From Aequorivita sp. CIP111184 (GTDB lineage Bacteria > Bacteroidota > Bacteroidia > Flavobacteriales > Flavobacteriaceae), in assembly GCF_900489465.1 (NCBI RefSeq), contig NZ_UEFQ01000013.1:496001-560000 (forward strand): DNA of 64,000 bases. Direction: 5' to 3'. The notes beneath the pieces were generated by a model, which was not told where the DNA came from, ran no database searches, and saw only the letters and a program-made list of their open reading frames with translations. The position numbers and the translations under genes were made by a program. Position 1 is the first letter of the stretch; each line of letters starts with the position of its first letter. Shown here in pieces: positions 45,564 to 54,282 of this stretch.

Positions 45564-45600
45564 AACAAACGGCTGTGACGGTTGGTTACAGCTGTTTGTT
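45564..45600. other. 13-bp intercistronic hairpin after atpE
   Basis: AACAAACGGCTGT (45564-45576) pairs with ACAGCTGTTTGTT (45588-45600), with one G-T pair and an 11-base loop. No T-run follows. It lies just after the atpE stop, where a stem can protect the c-subunit message or reduce read-through into atpF. Confidence 0.75.
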
Positions 45601-45639
45601 AAAATTTAAAATTGAGCATAAGGTTAAATTAAATAAATA

Positions 45640-45653
45640 TCCGCCACAGCGGA
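45640..45653. repeat. Short hairpin ahead of atpF
   Basis: TCCGC-CACA-GCGGA, a 5-bp GC-rich stem, 7 bases before the atpF ATG. It could hide or delay ribosome access to atpF. Confidence 0.45.
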
Positions 45654-45660
45654 CGTTGAT

Positions 45661-46161
45661 ATGGAAAAATTAATTAACGACTTTTCATTCGGACTTTTCA
45701 TCTGGCAAATAATCATATTTGTGTTGTTGCTTTTTTTGCTTCGCAAATTTGCATGGAAGCCCATCTTGAACGCGGTTAACGATCGTGAAGAAGGAATTAA
45801 AAATGCATTGGATTCTGCTGAAAAAGCAAAACTTGAAATGCAAAACCTTCAAGCAGATAACGAAAAATTATTGCAAGAAGCACGTGTAGAACGCGAAATG
45901 ATGATGAAAGAAGCGCGCGAGATTAAAGCAAAAATGATTGCTGACGCTAAAGAGGATGCCAAAACTGAGGCTGACAAAATGGTAGCCCAAGCTCAAGCAG
46001 CTATTGAAAGCGAAAAGAAATCTGCTATCGCAGAATTGAAACAACAAGTAGCAAGCCTTTCATTGGAAATTGCAGAAAAAGTAGTAAAACACGAACTTTC
46101 CGATAAAGACAAGCAATTGAAACTTGTTAATGAAATGTTGGGCGACGCTAAATTAAACTAA
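45661..46161 (+). CDS. atpF: ATP synthase F0 subunit b
   Basis: Protein of 166 residues with one N-terminal membrane segment (residues about 10-28) followed by a long charged helix (LDSAEKAKLEMQNLQADNEKLLQEA, ADAKEDAKTEADKMVAQAQAAIESEKK), the usual dimeric stalk. It ties F1 to the a subunit. It ends 7 bases before atpH. Confidence 0.96.
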   Translation: MEKLINDFSFGLFIWQIIIFVLLLFLLRKFAWKPILNAVNDREEGIKNALDSAEKAKLEMQNLQADNEKLLQEARVEREMMMKEAREIKAKMIADAKEDAKTEADKMVAQAQAAIESEKKSAIAELKQQVASLSLEIAEKVVKHELSDKDKQLKLVNEMLGDAKLN

Positions 46162-46168
46162 TACCCAA

Positions 46169-46705
46169 ATGAGCAGAGCAGCGATACGATACGCGAAAGC
46201 AATTTTGCAGAAAGCAAACGAAAACAACACAGAAGCTGTTTTGTTTGGCGATATGCAATCTGTTTACTATACCATTGAGGGAAGTAGGGAATTGCAAACA
46301 GTACTTCAAAGTCCTGTAATAAAAGCCAATGATAAAAAAGAGGCTTTATTAAAAATTTTCAGTGGGCAATCAGAAATTACCCATTCACTTATCACTTTAT
46401 TGGTGGCAAACAAACGTACGCCATTATTAGGAAAAGTGGCTAAAAGCTTCGTTGATCTTTACAATGAACAAGAAGGAGTTAAAGTAGCAACCGTAACTAC
46501 AGCTGTTCCACTTTCTGATGAATTGGAAAGAAAGGTAATGGACAAAGTAAAAGAATTGACCGGAAGTGAAAAAGTTACACTTAGAAGTGAAATAGACCCA
46601 GCTATTATTGGAGGGTTTATCCTTCGCGTTGGTGATATTCAATACAACGCGAGTATCGCGAACCAATTAGGAAATATAAAAAGAGAATTTAGTAAATCAA
46701 TATAG
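46169..46705 (+). CDS. atpH: ATP synthase F1 subunit delta
   Basis: Protein of 178 residues. The N-terminal helical bundle (RYAKAILQKANEN) and C-terminal PLSDELERKVMDKVKELTGSEKVTLRSEIDPAIIGGFILRVGD are typical of OSCP/delta. It caps the F1 head and binds subunit b. The TAG stop is the first codon of a hairpin (46703-46729). Confidence 0.96.
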   Translation: MSRAAIRYAKAILQKANENNTEAVLFGDMQSVYYTIEGSRELQTVLQSPVIKANDKKEALLKIFSGQSEITHSLITLLVANKRTPLLGKVAKSFVDLYNEQEGVKVATVTTAVPLSDELERKVMDKVKELTGSEKVTLRSEIDPAIIGGFILRVGDIQYNASIANQLGNIKREFSKSI

Positions 46706-46729
46706 TCCTTCGCGTAAAGCTTCGGACTA
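46703..46729. other. Hairpin containing the atpH stop codon
   Basis: TAGTCC (46703-46708) pairs with GGACTA (46724-46729); an inner GC pairs with GC across a GTAAA loop and a TTC/TTC internal loop. The first three bases are the atpH stop. It lies in the 103-base gap before atpA. Confidence 0.5.
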
Positions 46730-46772
46730 CAAATATTAAGTCAAGTTATAGTACGATGTGAAGTTGAGGATG

Positions 46773-46807
46773 AAATCTGAAATCTAGCATCTAAAATCTA
46801 AAATCAA
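46773..46807. repeat. Five tandem 7-bp repeats ending at the atpA start
   Basis: AAATCTG, AAATCTA, GCATCTA, AAATCTA, AAATCAA follow without gaps and end one base before the atpA ATG at 46809. The unit is AAATCTA with a few changes. No SD site is visible; the repeat forms the whole translation-initiation leader of atpA. Confidence 0.75.
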
Positions 46808-46808
46808 A

Positions 46809-48389
46809 ATGGCAGAAGTAAAACCAGCTGAAGTATCAGCAATATTAAAGCAACAACTTACAGGCTTTGAAGCAACTGCTTCCCTGGATGAAGTAGGAAC
46901 TGTTTTAACCGTAGGTGATGGTATTGTTCGTGCATACGGACTTTCAAACGCTCAATATGGCGAATTGGTAGCTTTCGATAGCGGTCTTGAAGGTATTGTA
47001 TTGAACCTTGAGGAAGACAACGTAGGTATTGTACTTTTAGGTCCTTCAAAAGGAGTAAAGGAAGGTTCAACTGTTAAACGTACTCAGCGTATTGCTTCGC
47101 TTCAAGTAGGTGAAGGTATCGTTGGCCGCGTAGTAAACACATTGGGTCTGCCTATTGACGGAAAAGGACCAATAACTGGTGAAACTTATGAAATGCCTTT
47201 GGAGCGTAAAGCACCAGGAGTTATTTATCGTCAGCCAGTAACTGAACCACTTCAAACTGGTATTAAGGCAATTGATGCAATGATTCCCGTAGGTCGTGGC
47301 CAACGTGAGCTTGTTATTGGTGACCGTCAAACAGGTAAATCTACCGTTTGTATCGATACCATTTTGAACCAAAAAGAATTTTACGATGCAGGTGAACCTG
47401 TATATTGTATATATGTTGCGATTGGGCAAAAAGCTTCAACAGTTGCAAACATTGCACAAGTATTAGAAGAAAAGGGCGCTTTAGCATATACTACAATTGT
47501 AGCTGCTAACGCTTCAGATCCTGCTCCAATGCAGGTTTATGCTCCATTTGCAGGTGCTGCAATTGGTGAGTACTTCCGTGATACTGGTCGTCCAGCGTTA
47601 ATCGTTTTTGATGATCTTTCAAAACAAGCGGTTGCCTACCGTGAAGTTTCCCTTTTGCTTCGTCGCCCACCAGGACGTGAGGCTTATCCTGGAGACGTTT
47701 TCTTCCTTCACTCAAGATTGTTGGAGCGTGCTGCGAAGGTAATTGCTGATGATGGTATTGCAAAAGAAATGAACGACCTTCCAGAATCATTGAAAGGAAT
47801 TGTAAAAGGTGGTGGTTCATTAACCGCACTGCCTATTATTGAAACACAAGCGGGTGATGTTTCGGCGTATATCCCTACAAATGTAATTTCGATTACCGAT
47901 GGTCAGATTTTCTTAGATGGAGATTTGTTCAACGCGGGGGTTCGTCCAGCTATTAACGTAGGTATTTCGGTATCGCGTGTGGGTGGTAACGCTCAAATTA
48001 AATCGATGAAAAAAGTAGCAGGTACCTTGAAACTGGATCAAGCAGCTTTCCGTGAATTGGAAGCGTTTTCTAAATTCGGTTCAGACTTGGATGCAGCAAC
48101 TTTAAACGTAATTGAAAAAGGTAGACGTAACGTAGAAATTTTAAAGCAAAATGAAAACGATCCTTACACGGTAGAAGATCAAATTGCGGTTATTTATGCA
48201 GGTTCTAAAAACTTGATGCGTAGCGTTCCTGTAGATAAGATTAAAGAATTTGAAAGAGATTACCTTGAAATGCTAAACGTAAAGCACAGAGATACGCTTA
48301 ACGATTTGAAAGCAGGTAAACTTACTGATGATGCAATTGATGTATTGACGTCTGTTGCCAACGATCTTTCAGCGAAATATAAAAAGTAG
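46809..48389 (+). CDS. atpA: ATP synthase F1 subunit alpha
   Basis: Protein of 526 residues. The P-loop GDRQTGKST is near residues 171-179, with [50 protein letters not shown] and the [32 protein letters not shown] region downstream. It forms the non-catalytic nucleotide sites of F1. The beta and epsilon genes are not downstream, as is usual in Bacteroidota. Confidence 0.98.
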   Translation: MAEVKPAEVSAILKQQLTGFEATASLDEVGTVLTVGDGIVRAYGLSNAQYGELVAFDSGLEGIVLNLEEDNVGIVLLGPSKGVKEGSTVKRTQRIASLQVGEGIVGRVVNTLGLPIDGKGPITGETYEMPLERKAPGVIYRQPVTEPLQTGIKAIDAMIPVGRGQRELVIGDRQTGKSTVCIDTILNQKEFYDAGEPVYCIYVAIGQKASTVANIAQVLEEKGALAYTTIVAANASDPAPMQVYAPFAGAAIGEYFRDTGRPALIVFDDLSKQAVAYREVSLLLRRPPGREAYPGDVFFLHSRLLERAAKVIADDGIAKEMNDLPESLKGIVKGGGSLTALPIIETQAGDVSAYIPTNVISITDGQIFLDGDLFNAGVRPAINVGISVSRVGGNAQIKSMKKVAGTLKLDQAAFRELEAFSKFGSDLDAATLNVIEKGRRNVEILKQNENDPYTVEDQIAVIYAGSKNLMRSVPVDKIKEFERDYLEMLNVKHRDTLNDLKAGKLTDDAIDVLTSVANDLSAKYKK

Positions 48390-48395
48390 TTAGAT

Positions 48396-48442
48396 TTTAG
48401 TATTGAGTATTGAGAATTTTAGTCTCAGTACTCAATACTAAA
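48396..48442. other. 20-bp hairpin between atpA and atpG
   Basis: The arm 48396-48415 pairs with 48423-48442 over 20 positions with only one G-T pair, leaving a 7-base loop (ATTTTAG). The arms are built of 7-bp units: TATTGAG twice at left, and CTCAGTA, CTCAATA, CTAAATA, CTCAATT from 48424 to 48451. It lies 7 bases after the atpA stop and 20 before atpG. No T-run follows. Confidence 0.8.
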
Positions 48443-48461
48443 TACTCAATTCTATAAAAGA

Positions 48462-49337
48462 ATGGCGAATTTAAAGGAAATTAGAAACAGAATATCATCC
48501 GTTGGTTCAACGATGCAGATTACCAGTGCCATGAAAATGGTATCTGCCGCCAAGTTGAAAAAGGCGCAAGACGCCATTACCGCAATGCGTCCCTATTCTG
48601 AAAAACTTACCGAACTTTTGCAAAACTTAAGCGCCACACTTGATGCCGATACCGGAAGCAAGTATTCTGACCAGCGCGAGGCGAACAAAATTTTGGTTGT
48701 TGCCATTACCAGTAACCGTGGTTTGGCGGGAGCTTTCAATAGCAATATTATAAAACAATCTCGTAATTTGGCGTTAAATACTTACGCTGGTAAGCAAGTT
48801 GATTTTATGACTCTTGGAAAAAAGGGTAATGATATTCTTAAGAAAACTGGAACTATATTCGAAAATAACAACGGTATTTTTGATGATCTTTCTTTTGAAA
48901 ATACTTCAGAAATCGCTGAAAAATTAATGCTGCTCTTTTCCGAAGGAAAATATGATAAAATTGTAATTGTGTATAACAATTTCAAAAACGCCGCGACTCA
49001 AGTAGTGATGACAGAGCAGTTTTTGCCAATTCTACCTCCAAAACTAATTGAAGGTCAAGAATCAAAAACATCTGAAACCTTCTATATTTTTGAACCTTCA
49101 AAAGAAGAAATTGTTGAAGCGTTGATCCCAAAGAGCTTAAAAACACAATTGTTTAAAGCACTTCGTGATAGCGTTGCCAGCGAGCACGGTGCACGTATGA
49201 CTGCCATGCACAAAGCAACAGATAACGCAACGGAGCTTCGCGATGCATTAAAACTTCAATACAACAAAGCGCGTCAAGCCGCTATTACCAATGAAATCCT
49301 TGAGATAGTTGGTGGTGCAGAAGCATTGGCCGGATAA
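48462..49337 (+). CDS. atpG: ATP synthase F1 subunit gamma
   Basis: Protein of 291 residues. N-terminal NLKEIRNRISSVGSTMQITSAMKMVSAAKLKKAQ and C-terminal ASEHGARMTAMHKATDNATELRDALKLQYNKARQAAITNEILEIVGGAEAL are the coiled coil of the rotating shaft. The last atp gene here, followed by a strong terminator. Confidence 0.97.
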   Translation: MANLKEIRNRISSVGSTMQITSAMKMVSAAKLKKAQDAITAMRPYSEKLTELLQNLSATLDADTGSKYSDQREANKILVVAITSNRGLAGAFNSNIIKQSRNLALNTYAGKQVDFMTLGKKGNDILKKTGTIFENNNGIFDDLSFENTSEIAEKLMLLFSEGKYDKIVIVYNNFKNAATQVVMTEQFLPILPPKLIEGQESKTSETFYIFEPSKEEIVEALIPKSLKTQLFKALRDSVASEHGARMTAMHKATDNATELRDALKLQYNKARQAAITNEILEIVGGAEALAG

Positions 49338-49356
49338 TAAATTATAAATACTCTTT

Positions 49357-49387
49357 TAAAAGCCTTTCGTTTTCGAAAGGCTTTTTT
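49357..49387. terminator. Rho-independent terminator of the atp operon
   Basis: GCCTTTCG (49361-49368) pairs perfectly with CGAAAGGC (49373-49380), loop TTTT, stem extended by A/T pairs on the outside and followed by seven T bases. Confidence 0.9.
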
Positions 49388-49429
49388 TATGGTGAAATAT
49401 TTTAATTATCTTCATTAAAAATTTGACCA

Positions 49430-49963
49430 ATGAAAACACTACTTTTTCTTTTCACTTTTCTTTTTTGTTCCATAACATTCGCTCAAAATCAAAAAAGCGA
49501 AATGATTCTCTCTATAGCACTTTCTCCCTATCCAACCACAACCAACAATGAAGACGATTTTGGAGCAATCGGTTTGGCTAGTTTTGAGTTTTTTGTTTCA
49601 AATAAAGTTTCGCTGTCAGGAAGTTTTTTTACTTCAAATAATACTTTAGTAAAAGATAATAGCGGTGTTACAATCCATTCCTATGGGTTTATGCCTTCTA
49701 TTCACTATTACTTCGTAAACAAAGAAAAATGGAATGTTTTTGCACAAGTAGGCTACGGTTTCGGATTTGAAGATCAAACACAGGGTTATATTGAAAACAG
49801 TGCGCTTACCATTTATAATATTGGTCCTGGAGCACACTATAGAATAGGAGAAAAGTTATATTTAAAGCTTCTCTTACCTTATTTTAATGCACAAAATATT
49901 ACCTTAAATGTCGATGCTGCAGATGGAATTGCGGTATTTTTAGGTCTCGCGTTTAAATTGTAA
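49430..49963 (+). CDS. Outer-membrane beta-barrel protein
   Basis: Protein of 177 residues with a signal peptide ending FAQ (residues about 1-19). The rest alternates hydrophobic and polar residues in short strands (FGAIGLASFEFFVSNKVSLSGSFF, FMPSIHYYFVNKEKWNVFAQVGYGFGFE, YNIGPGAHYRIGEKLYLKLLLPYF) and ends AVFLGLAFKL, the aromatic-terminal pattern of small outer-membrane barrels. It follows the atp terminator; no specific function. Confidence 0.75.
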   Translation: MKTLLFLFTFLFCSITFAQNQKSEMILSIALSPYPTTTNNEDDFGAIGLASFEFFVSNKVSLSGSFFTSNNTLVKDNSGVTIHSYGFMPSIHYYFVNKEKWNVFAQVGYGFGFEDQTQGYIENSALTIYNIGPGAHYRIGEKLYLKLLLPYFNAQNITLNVDAADGIAVFLGLAFKL

Positions 49964-49972
49964 TTTTAAGGA

Positions 49973-50491
49973 ATGATGAAAAACCTAAAAATATTAATCA
50001 CGCTTTTTGTGGTGCCGTTATTTTTGTTCAGCTTTTCCAACTGTGGTGGAACACAGGAAGTGTCTATAAAAAAAACATTGACTCAAAATCCACCATTTAA
50101 AATAGCTGACGCATACTATCAAAATTGGGTTGCAGGGGTAAAAGACGGTGGCTCCGGAACTAACATTCATATTACTTTTAATGAATTAGATCCTGATGTG
50201 ATTATTCAAAACATCTATTTCAGAAATCAAATGCTTGAGGCAAAAGGCAATATCAATGAACCCTCTAACTATGTTGGTTATCTTAAAAATGATGCTCCAC
50301 GCGACGTTATTATGGACGCTGATCCAATGAAAGAAGCGCAGAACACGCCTATAAAAAAATTTTCTTTTGAATTGGAAAATAACCAAGCAGTGGTGGAATA
50401 TTGGTTTAATGGGAAGAAGAGTTATTATAAAATTTTAAATCTTTCCCAAAAGGAAATGATTCCATATCCACAAGCCAATCCGCACGAATAA
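49973..50491 (+). CDS. Hypothetical lipoprotein
   Basis: Protein of 172 residues starting at a double ATG (49973 or 49976). Signal ends FSNC with Cys24 followed by GG. The remainder has no recognised motif: KIADAYYQNWVAGVKDGGSGTNIHI and FELENNQAVVEYWFNGKKSYYKILNL suggest beta strands. It lies 9 bases after the barrel gene and 2 before the cupin gene, so the three may be co-transcribed. Confidence 0.65.
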   Translation: MMKNLKILITLFVVPLFLFSFSNCGGTQEVSIKKTLTQNPPFKIADAYYQNWVAGVKDGGSGTNIHITFNELDPDVIIQNIYFRNQMLEAKGNINEPSNYVGYLKNDAPRDVIMDADPMKEAQNTPIKKFSFELENNQAVVEYWFNGKKSYYKILNLSQKEMIPYPQANPHE

Positions 50492-50493
50492 TT

Positions 50494-50859
50494 ATGAAAA
50501 CAATTAATCTCCAAGATAAGTTTTCAACTTTTAAGCAACATTGGCATCCACATCAAATAGCGATTGTAGACAATATGCAAGTGCTTTTGGCCAAATTGAA
50601 AGATGAATTTGTTTGGCACAAACACGAGGAAGAAGACGAGCTATTTTTTGTGCAAAAAGGAACTTTGGAAATGCATTTTCGTGATAAGATTGAAATTGTA
50701 AAAGAAGGTGAAATTATTGTAGTTCCCAAAGGAGTTGAGCACTGTCCAAAAACTTTAAAAGGAGAAGAAGTGCACGTACTTCTATTTGAAAAACTTTCCA
50801 CAAAACACACTGGTAATGTAACTTCGGAAAAGACCGTTGCCGAATATCCTAAAATCTAA
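50494..50859 (+). CDS. Cupin domain protein
   Basis: Protein of 121 residues with a single cupin domain: WHKHEEEDELFFVQKGTLEM gives the first metal-binding motif (two His and a Glu) and GEIIVVPKGVEHCPKTLKGEEVHVLLFE the second. Cytosolic. It may bind metal; substrate unknown. It is followed by a dehydrogenase after 3 bases. Confidence 0.8.
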   Translation: MKTINLQDKFSTFKQHWHPHQIAIVDNMQVLLAKLKDEFVWHKHEEEDELFFVQKGTLEMHFRDKIEIVKEGEIIVVPKGVEHCPKTLKGEEVHVLLFEKLSTKHTGNVTSEKTVAEYPKI

Positions 50860-50862
50860 ACT

Positions 50863-51804
50863 ATGAAAATCCTTCACCTCGATAACAACCATTTTTTATT
50901 ACTGAAAATGCTGGAGGAAGCTGGTTTTTCAAATGAAGAAAATTACAAAGCCTCAAAACCTGAAGTGGAAGAAATAATTTCTAATTACGATGGAATTGTA
51001 ATCCGAAGCCGCTTCAATATTGACAAACAATTTCTTGATGCTGCCAAAAACTTGAAATTTATAGCTCGCGTTGGCGCCGGTTTGGAAAGCATCGATACAG
51101 AATATGCAGAAAATCTTGGCATCACATTAATAGCCGCTCCCGAAGGCAATAGAAACGCTGTAGGCGAACATGCTCTGGGAATGCTTCTTTCGCTATTCAA
51201 CAACCTAAATAAAGCCGACAGAGAGGTTAAAAATGGTCTATGGAACCGTGAATCAAACCGTGGCGTTGAACTGGAAGGAAAAACAGTCGGAATCATCGGT
51301 TACGGAAATATGGGGAAAGCTTTCGCAAAAAAACTGAAAGGTTTTGATTGCGAAGTGCTTTGTTACGATATTCAAGAGAATGTAGGTGACGAAAATGCCA
51401 AACAAGTTTCTTTAAAAGAACTGCAACAAAAAGTTGATGTTTTGAGCCTTCACACGCCTTGGACGCCATTGACCGACAAGATGGTAGATTCAAAATTTAT
51501 CAATTCCTTTTCAAAATCATTTTGGCTTATAAATACCGCCCGTGGGAAAAGCGTGGTTACTGCTGATTTGGTTTCAGCATTAAAATCTAGAAAAATTCTA
51601 GGTGCCGGACTTGATGTTTTGGAATTTGAAAAACTTTCTTTTGAAACACTTTTTGATTCTGATAATATGCCGAATTCTTTAAAAGAACTATTCACGATGG
51701 ACCATGTAATTTTAAGTCCGCATATTGCTGGATGGACTTTGGAAAGCAAAGAAAAACTCGCAAAAGTAATTGCTCAAAAAATTATTCAAAATTTTAAAAA
51801 CTAA
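50863..51804 (+). CDS. D-2-hydroxyacid dehydrogenase family protein
   Basis: Protein of 313 residues related to phosphoglycerate dehydrogenase. Substrate region FIARVGAGLESIDTEYA and NRNAVGEHALGMLLSL, NAD-binding IIGYGNMGKAFAKKL, then LHTPWTPLTDKMV, LINTARGKSVVTADLVSAL and HIAGWTLESKEKLAKV with the catalytic His. It is shorter than full PGDH (no ACT domain). The substrate could be 3-phosphoglycerate or another 2-oxo acid. Confidence 0.82.
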   Translation: MKILHLDNNHFLLLKMLEEAGFSNEENYKASKPEVEEIISNYDGIVIRSRFNIDKQFLDAAKNLKFIARVGAGLESIDTEYAENLGITLIAAPEGNRNAVGEHALGMLLSLFNNLNKADREVKNGLWNRESNRGVELEGKTVGIIGYGNMGKAFAKKLKGFDCEVLCYDIQENVGDENAKQVSLKELQQKVDVLSLHTPWTPLTDKMVDSKFINSFSKSFWLINTARGKSVVTADLVSALKSRKILGAGLDVLEFEKLSFETLFDSDNMPNSLKELFTMDHVILSPHIAGWTLESKEKLAKVIAQKIIQNFKN

Positions 51805-51808
51805 TAAA

Positions 51809-52195
51809 ATGAAAAAGAGAGTAACTGGTATTGGCGGAATTTTCTTCAAAACAAAAGATCCCGATAAAACACGAGATTGGTACAAAACACACTTGGGATT
51901 TGACACGAATGACTATGGTAGCACTTTCAATTGGCAGAATGAAAATGGTGAAAAATGCACAACGCAATGGAGCCCGTTTAAAGCTGATACCAAATATTTT
52001 GCTCCCAGTGAAAAAGAATTTATGATGAATTATCGTGTTGAAAATTTAGAAGAACTGCTGAAAGTATTAAAAGAAGAAGGGGTTACAATAGTAGGTGAAA
52101 TGGAGACTTATGATTATGGAAAATTTGGATGGATTCTCGATCCCGAAGGAAACAAAATTGAACTTTGGGAACCTGCAGATGAAACAATCTTATAA
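51809..52195 (+). CDS. VOC family (glyoxalase-like) protein
   Basis: Protein of 128 residues from the ATG at 51809; the longer frame from 51770 would overlap the dehydrogenase end. GIFFKTKDPDKTRDWYKTHLGFDT, MMNYRVENLEELLKVLKEEGV and FGWILDPEGNKIELWEP are the two halves of the VOC fold with a likely metal-binding Glu. Substrate unknown. Confidence 0.8.
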   Translation: MKKRVTGIGGIFFKTKDPDKTRDWYKTHLGFDTNDYGSTFNWQNENGEKCTTQWSPFKADTKYFAPSEKEFMMNYRVENLEELLKVLKEEGVTIVGEMETYDYGKFGWILDPEGNKIELWEPADETIL

Positions 52196-52239
52196 TTTTT
52201 ATACATTTATTACCCTTTAAAAATCAGATAATTAAAACA

Positions 52240-52596
52240 ATGGAACAACAAAATTCAGAATACGATAGCACCAAAAAGCGCAGGGAAGATGCCACAGATA
52301 GTTTTGAGCAACAGGCAAAGCATACCGCCAATGAGTTTAAGGAAGAGTGGAATAAAATTTCACACTCACAAGAAAATAAAAAAATTCTGGCTGGGGTTTT
52401 AGCTTTGGTTGTTGGATACTTTGGAATTCACAAATTTATTTTAGGCTATAATAAAGAAGGATTTTTGCAAATTGTTTTAACATTCATGTGTGGAATAGGT
52501 GCAATTATAGCACTAATTGAAGGAATTTTATATCTCACAAAAAGCGACGAAGAATTTTACCAAACTTATCAAATAGGGAAAAAAGGATGGTTCTAA
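52240..52596 (+). CDS. TM2 domain protein
   Basis: Protein of 118 residues: a charged, mostly helical N-terminal ~45 residues, then the TM2 domain ILAGVLALVVGYFGIHKFILGYNKEGFLQIVLTF and GIGAIIALIEGILYL, with the GxHxFxxG-type pattern. Inner-membrane protein of unknown role. Followed by a strong terminator. Confidence 0.85.
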   Translation: MEQQNSEYDSTKKRREDATDSFEQQAKHTANEFKEEWNKISHSQENKKILAGVLALVVGYFGIHKFILGYNKEGFLQIVLTFMCGIGAIIALIEGILYLTKSDEEFYQTYQIGKKGWF

Positions 52597-52602
52597 AAAT
52601 TT

Positions 52603-52633
52603 AAAAGCCTTTGGATTTTTCAAAGGCTTTTTT
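52603..52633. terminator. Terminator after the TM2 gene
   Basis: AAAAGCCTTTG (52603-52613) pairs with CAAAGGCTTTT (52621-52631), loop GATTTTT, followed by T bases. Confidence 0.85.
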
Positions 52634-52654
52634 ATATACTTAAATGAAAATAAT

Positions 52655-53071
52655 ATGAGCAAGTATGGAGTAATACCCGCAATGAGCTATAAAGATGTCA
52701 ACGCTGCGGTTGATTTTTTAACCAATGCTTTTGGGTTTAAGGAACACTTCGTTTATAGAGATGAAAATAATTTAGTACATCACGCTGAACTTTCTTTGGG
52801 TAATGCGATGGTTATGATTGGTCCGCAACGTGCAGAAAGTGAATTCGGAAAAATGACGGGCACGCCTGCACAAGCCAATGGATTGAATACCCAAACAGCA
52901 TATATTATTATTGATGAAGTTGACGATCATTACAACAATGCAAAAGCAAATGGTGCCCAAATAGTTATGGATATTAAGAATGAAGACTACGGTGGTCGTA
53001 GCTACAGCTGCAAAGATCCCGAAGGTTACATTTGGAGCTTTGGAAGCTATAATCCCTACCAATCAAAATAA
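52655..53071 (+). CDS. VOC family (glyoxalase-like) protein
   Basis: Protein of 138 residues: ISMSYKDVNAAVDFLTNAFGFKEHF-like start (PAMSYKDVNAAVDFL), HHAELSLGNAMVMIGP, and GGRSYSCKDPEGYIWSFGSY, the PhnB/VOC single-chain pattern. It overlaps nothing and precedes DoxX by 5 bases, so the two may form a small operon. Substrate not known. Confidence 0.8.
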   Translation: MSKYGVIPAMSYKDVNAAVDFLTNAFGFKEHFVYRDENNLVHHAELSLGNAMVMIGPQRAESEFGKMTGTPAQANGLNTQTAYIIIDEVDDHYNNAKANGAQIVMDIKNEDYGGRSYSCKDPEGYIWSFGSYNPYQSK

Positions 53072-53076
53072 AAGAT

Positions 53077-53460
53077 ATGATTTTTGATACAGCTTTTCTT
53101 ACCGGTTTCGCCCTTTTGTTGCTCAGAATAATTATTGCCATCGTGTTTTTCTCAAGTGGAAAGAGCCATGTTCAGAAACCAAAAGAAAGAGGAGAAAGCA
53201 TCGGGATGTCGCCAACCGCAACCACTATTTTAGGACTTGCCGAAATAGTTGGCGCCGTTTCAATTGCCTTTGGAGTTTTTACACAAATTGGTGCATTACT
53301 AATTATGGGCGCGATGTCCGGAGCTCTGTATAAAAAGATCTTCGTGTGGAAAACGGGTTTTTATGAGGATAAAGGCTACGGCTGGCATTACGACCTTCTT
53401 TTATTTCTTGGTGCTTTCGTGATTTTCGCTACACACGGCGGAAGTTTGATTCTTTTTTAA
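53077..53460 (+). CDS. DoxX family membrane protein
   Basis: Protein of 127 residues with four membrane helices (about residues 8-25, 48-65, 70-85, 105-122) and ILRIIIAIVFFSSGKSHV, TTILGLAEIVGAVSIAFGVFTQIGALLIMGAM, the DoxX pattern. It overlaps the last codon of the converging DUF5995 gene by 4 bases. Confidence 0.82.
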   Translation: MIFDTAFLTGFALLLLRIIIAIVFFSSGKSHVQKPKERGESIGMSPTATTILGLAEIVGAVSIAFGVFTQIGALLIMGAMSGALYKKIFVWKTGFYEDKGYGWHYDLLLFLGAFVIFATHGGSLILF

Positions 53461-54209
53461 TCCTTCTTAAGAACTGCCACTATTTGAGATACATTTTTAT
53501 TTTCAAAAAAATAAATTGTTTTCACCAAATATTTCAGTACCCAACTTTTTTGGGTAATCAATTTCTCGGCAAGTATTGCTATAATTGTATCGCGGCTATT
53601 CAGTTCATCTATTTTATTTGGCGAAATATGATATTGGTTTGCGAAAAGCCAAGCTCCATCCCGCGCGATGTTTATACTGAAACTAACTAACTTATCTTCA
53701 CGACCTTTTCCAAATTTGTCTAACAAACCAAACAAAGGTGAAACGGAAATAATTTTTGATTCTACATTCGCAATCATAGAACCCAAAATAGCGTTAATCT
53801 TATTGAAATCGTTTTCAAAATCCATTAACTCACCATCGTCACCAACGGTCTGTGCAACGGCAATTCCCAAATCTAAATTTATATGCGCGTTGATGCCTAG
53901 GAGCAGATGTTGCATAACCAATAGTTTTCCATTTTTCGCAGCTTCAAATGCATTTTTCCAGCTTTTTGTGAAAGAATTATTAGCGCCCAAAGATTCGTAA
54001 GCATCAATATATCTATTGGCGAAAAGCACGTCCAGTTTTTCCATTCGTGGGTTATTTTCAAATTCATTATTGTGAATTCCTTCTTTTATGCGAATGGTTA
54101 CTTTTCTGTATAAAATAGGAAAATAGGCCATGCAGGAATTATTGACACATTCTTTTTCAATAATTGAATCGAGGGCTGAAATTACTTCATCTATGGTTTT
54201 AGGTAGCAT
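53457..54209 (-). CDS. DUF5995 family protein
   Basis: Protein of 250 residues, mainly alpha-helical, with MAYFPILYRKVTIRIKEGI, FANRYIDAYES, LLVMQHLLLGINAHINLDLGIAVAQ and the conserved HINLDL segment of DUF5995. No signal peptide. The His/Asp set near residue 110-116 suggests a metal site, but no activity is established. It ends converging on DoxX. Confidence 0.8.
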   Translation of the reverse strand: MLPKTIDEVISALDSIIEKECVNNSCMAYFPILYRKVTIRIKEGIHNNEFENNPRMEKLDVLFANRYIDAYESLGANNSFTKSWKNAFEAAKNGKLLVMQHLLLGINAHINLDLGIAVAQTVGDDGELMDFENDFNKINAILGSMIANVESKIISVSPLFGLLDKFGKGREDKLVSFSINIARDGAWLFANQYHISPNKIDELNSRDTIIAILAEKLITQKSWVLKYLVKTIYFFENKNVSQIVAVLKKD

Positions 54210-54282
54210 ATTTAAATAGTTAGCATTTACGAAGTTATGCTATTTTGAAACTATTTTTTAAAGTGAGGAAAGAAAGTTGAAT

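Noticed and set aside
47067-47829. Reverse-strand open frames of 120 and 107 residues inside atpA
   Set aside because: They overlap conserved atpA codons, are rich in His, Gln and Leu from reverse codon use, and have no upstream promoter.
49357-49387. Transposon inverted repeat after atpG
   Set aside because: The short stem with a T4 loop and T-run is a standard terminator; there is no transposase.
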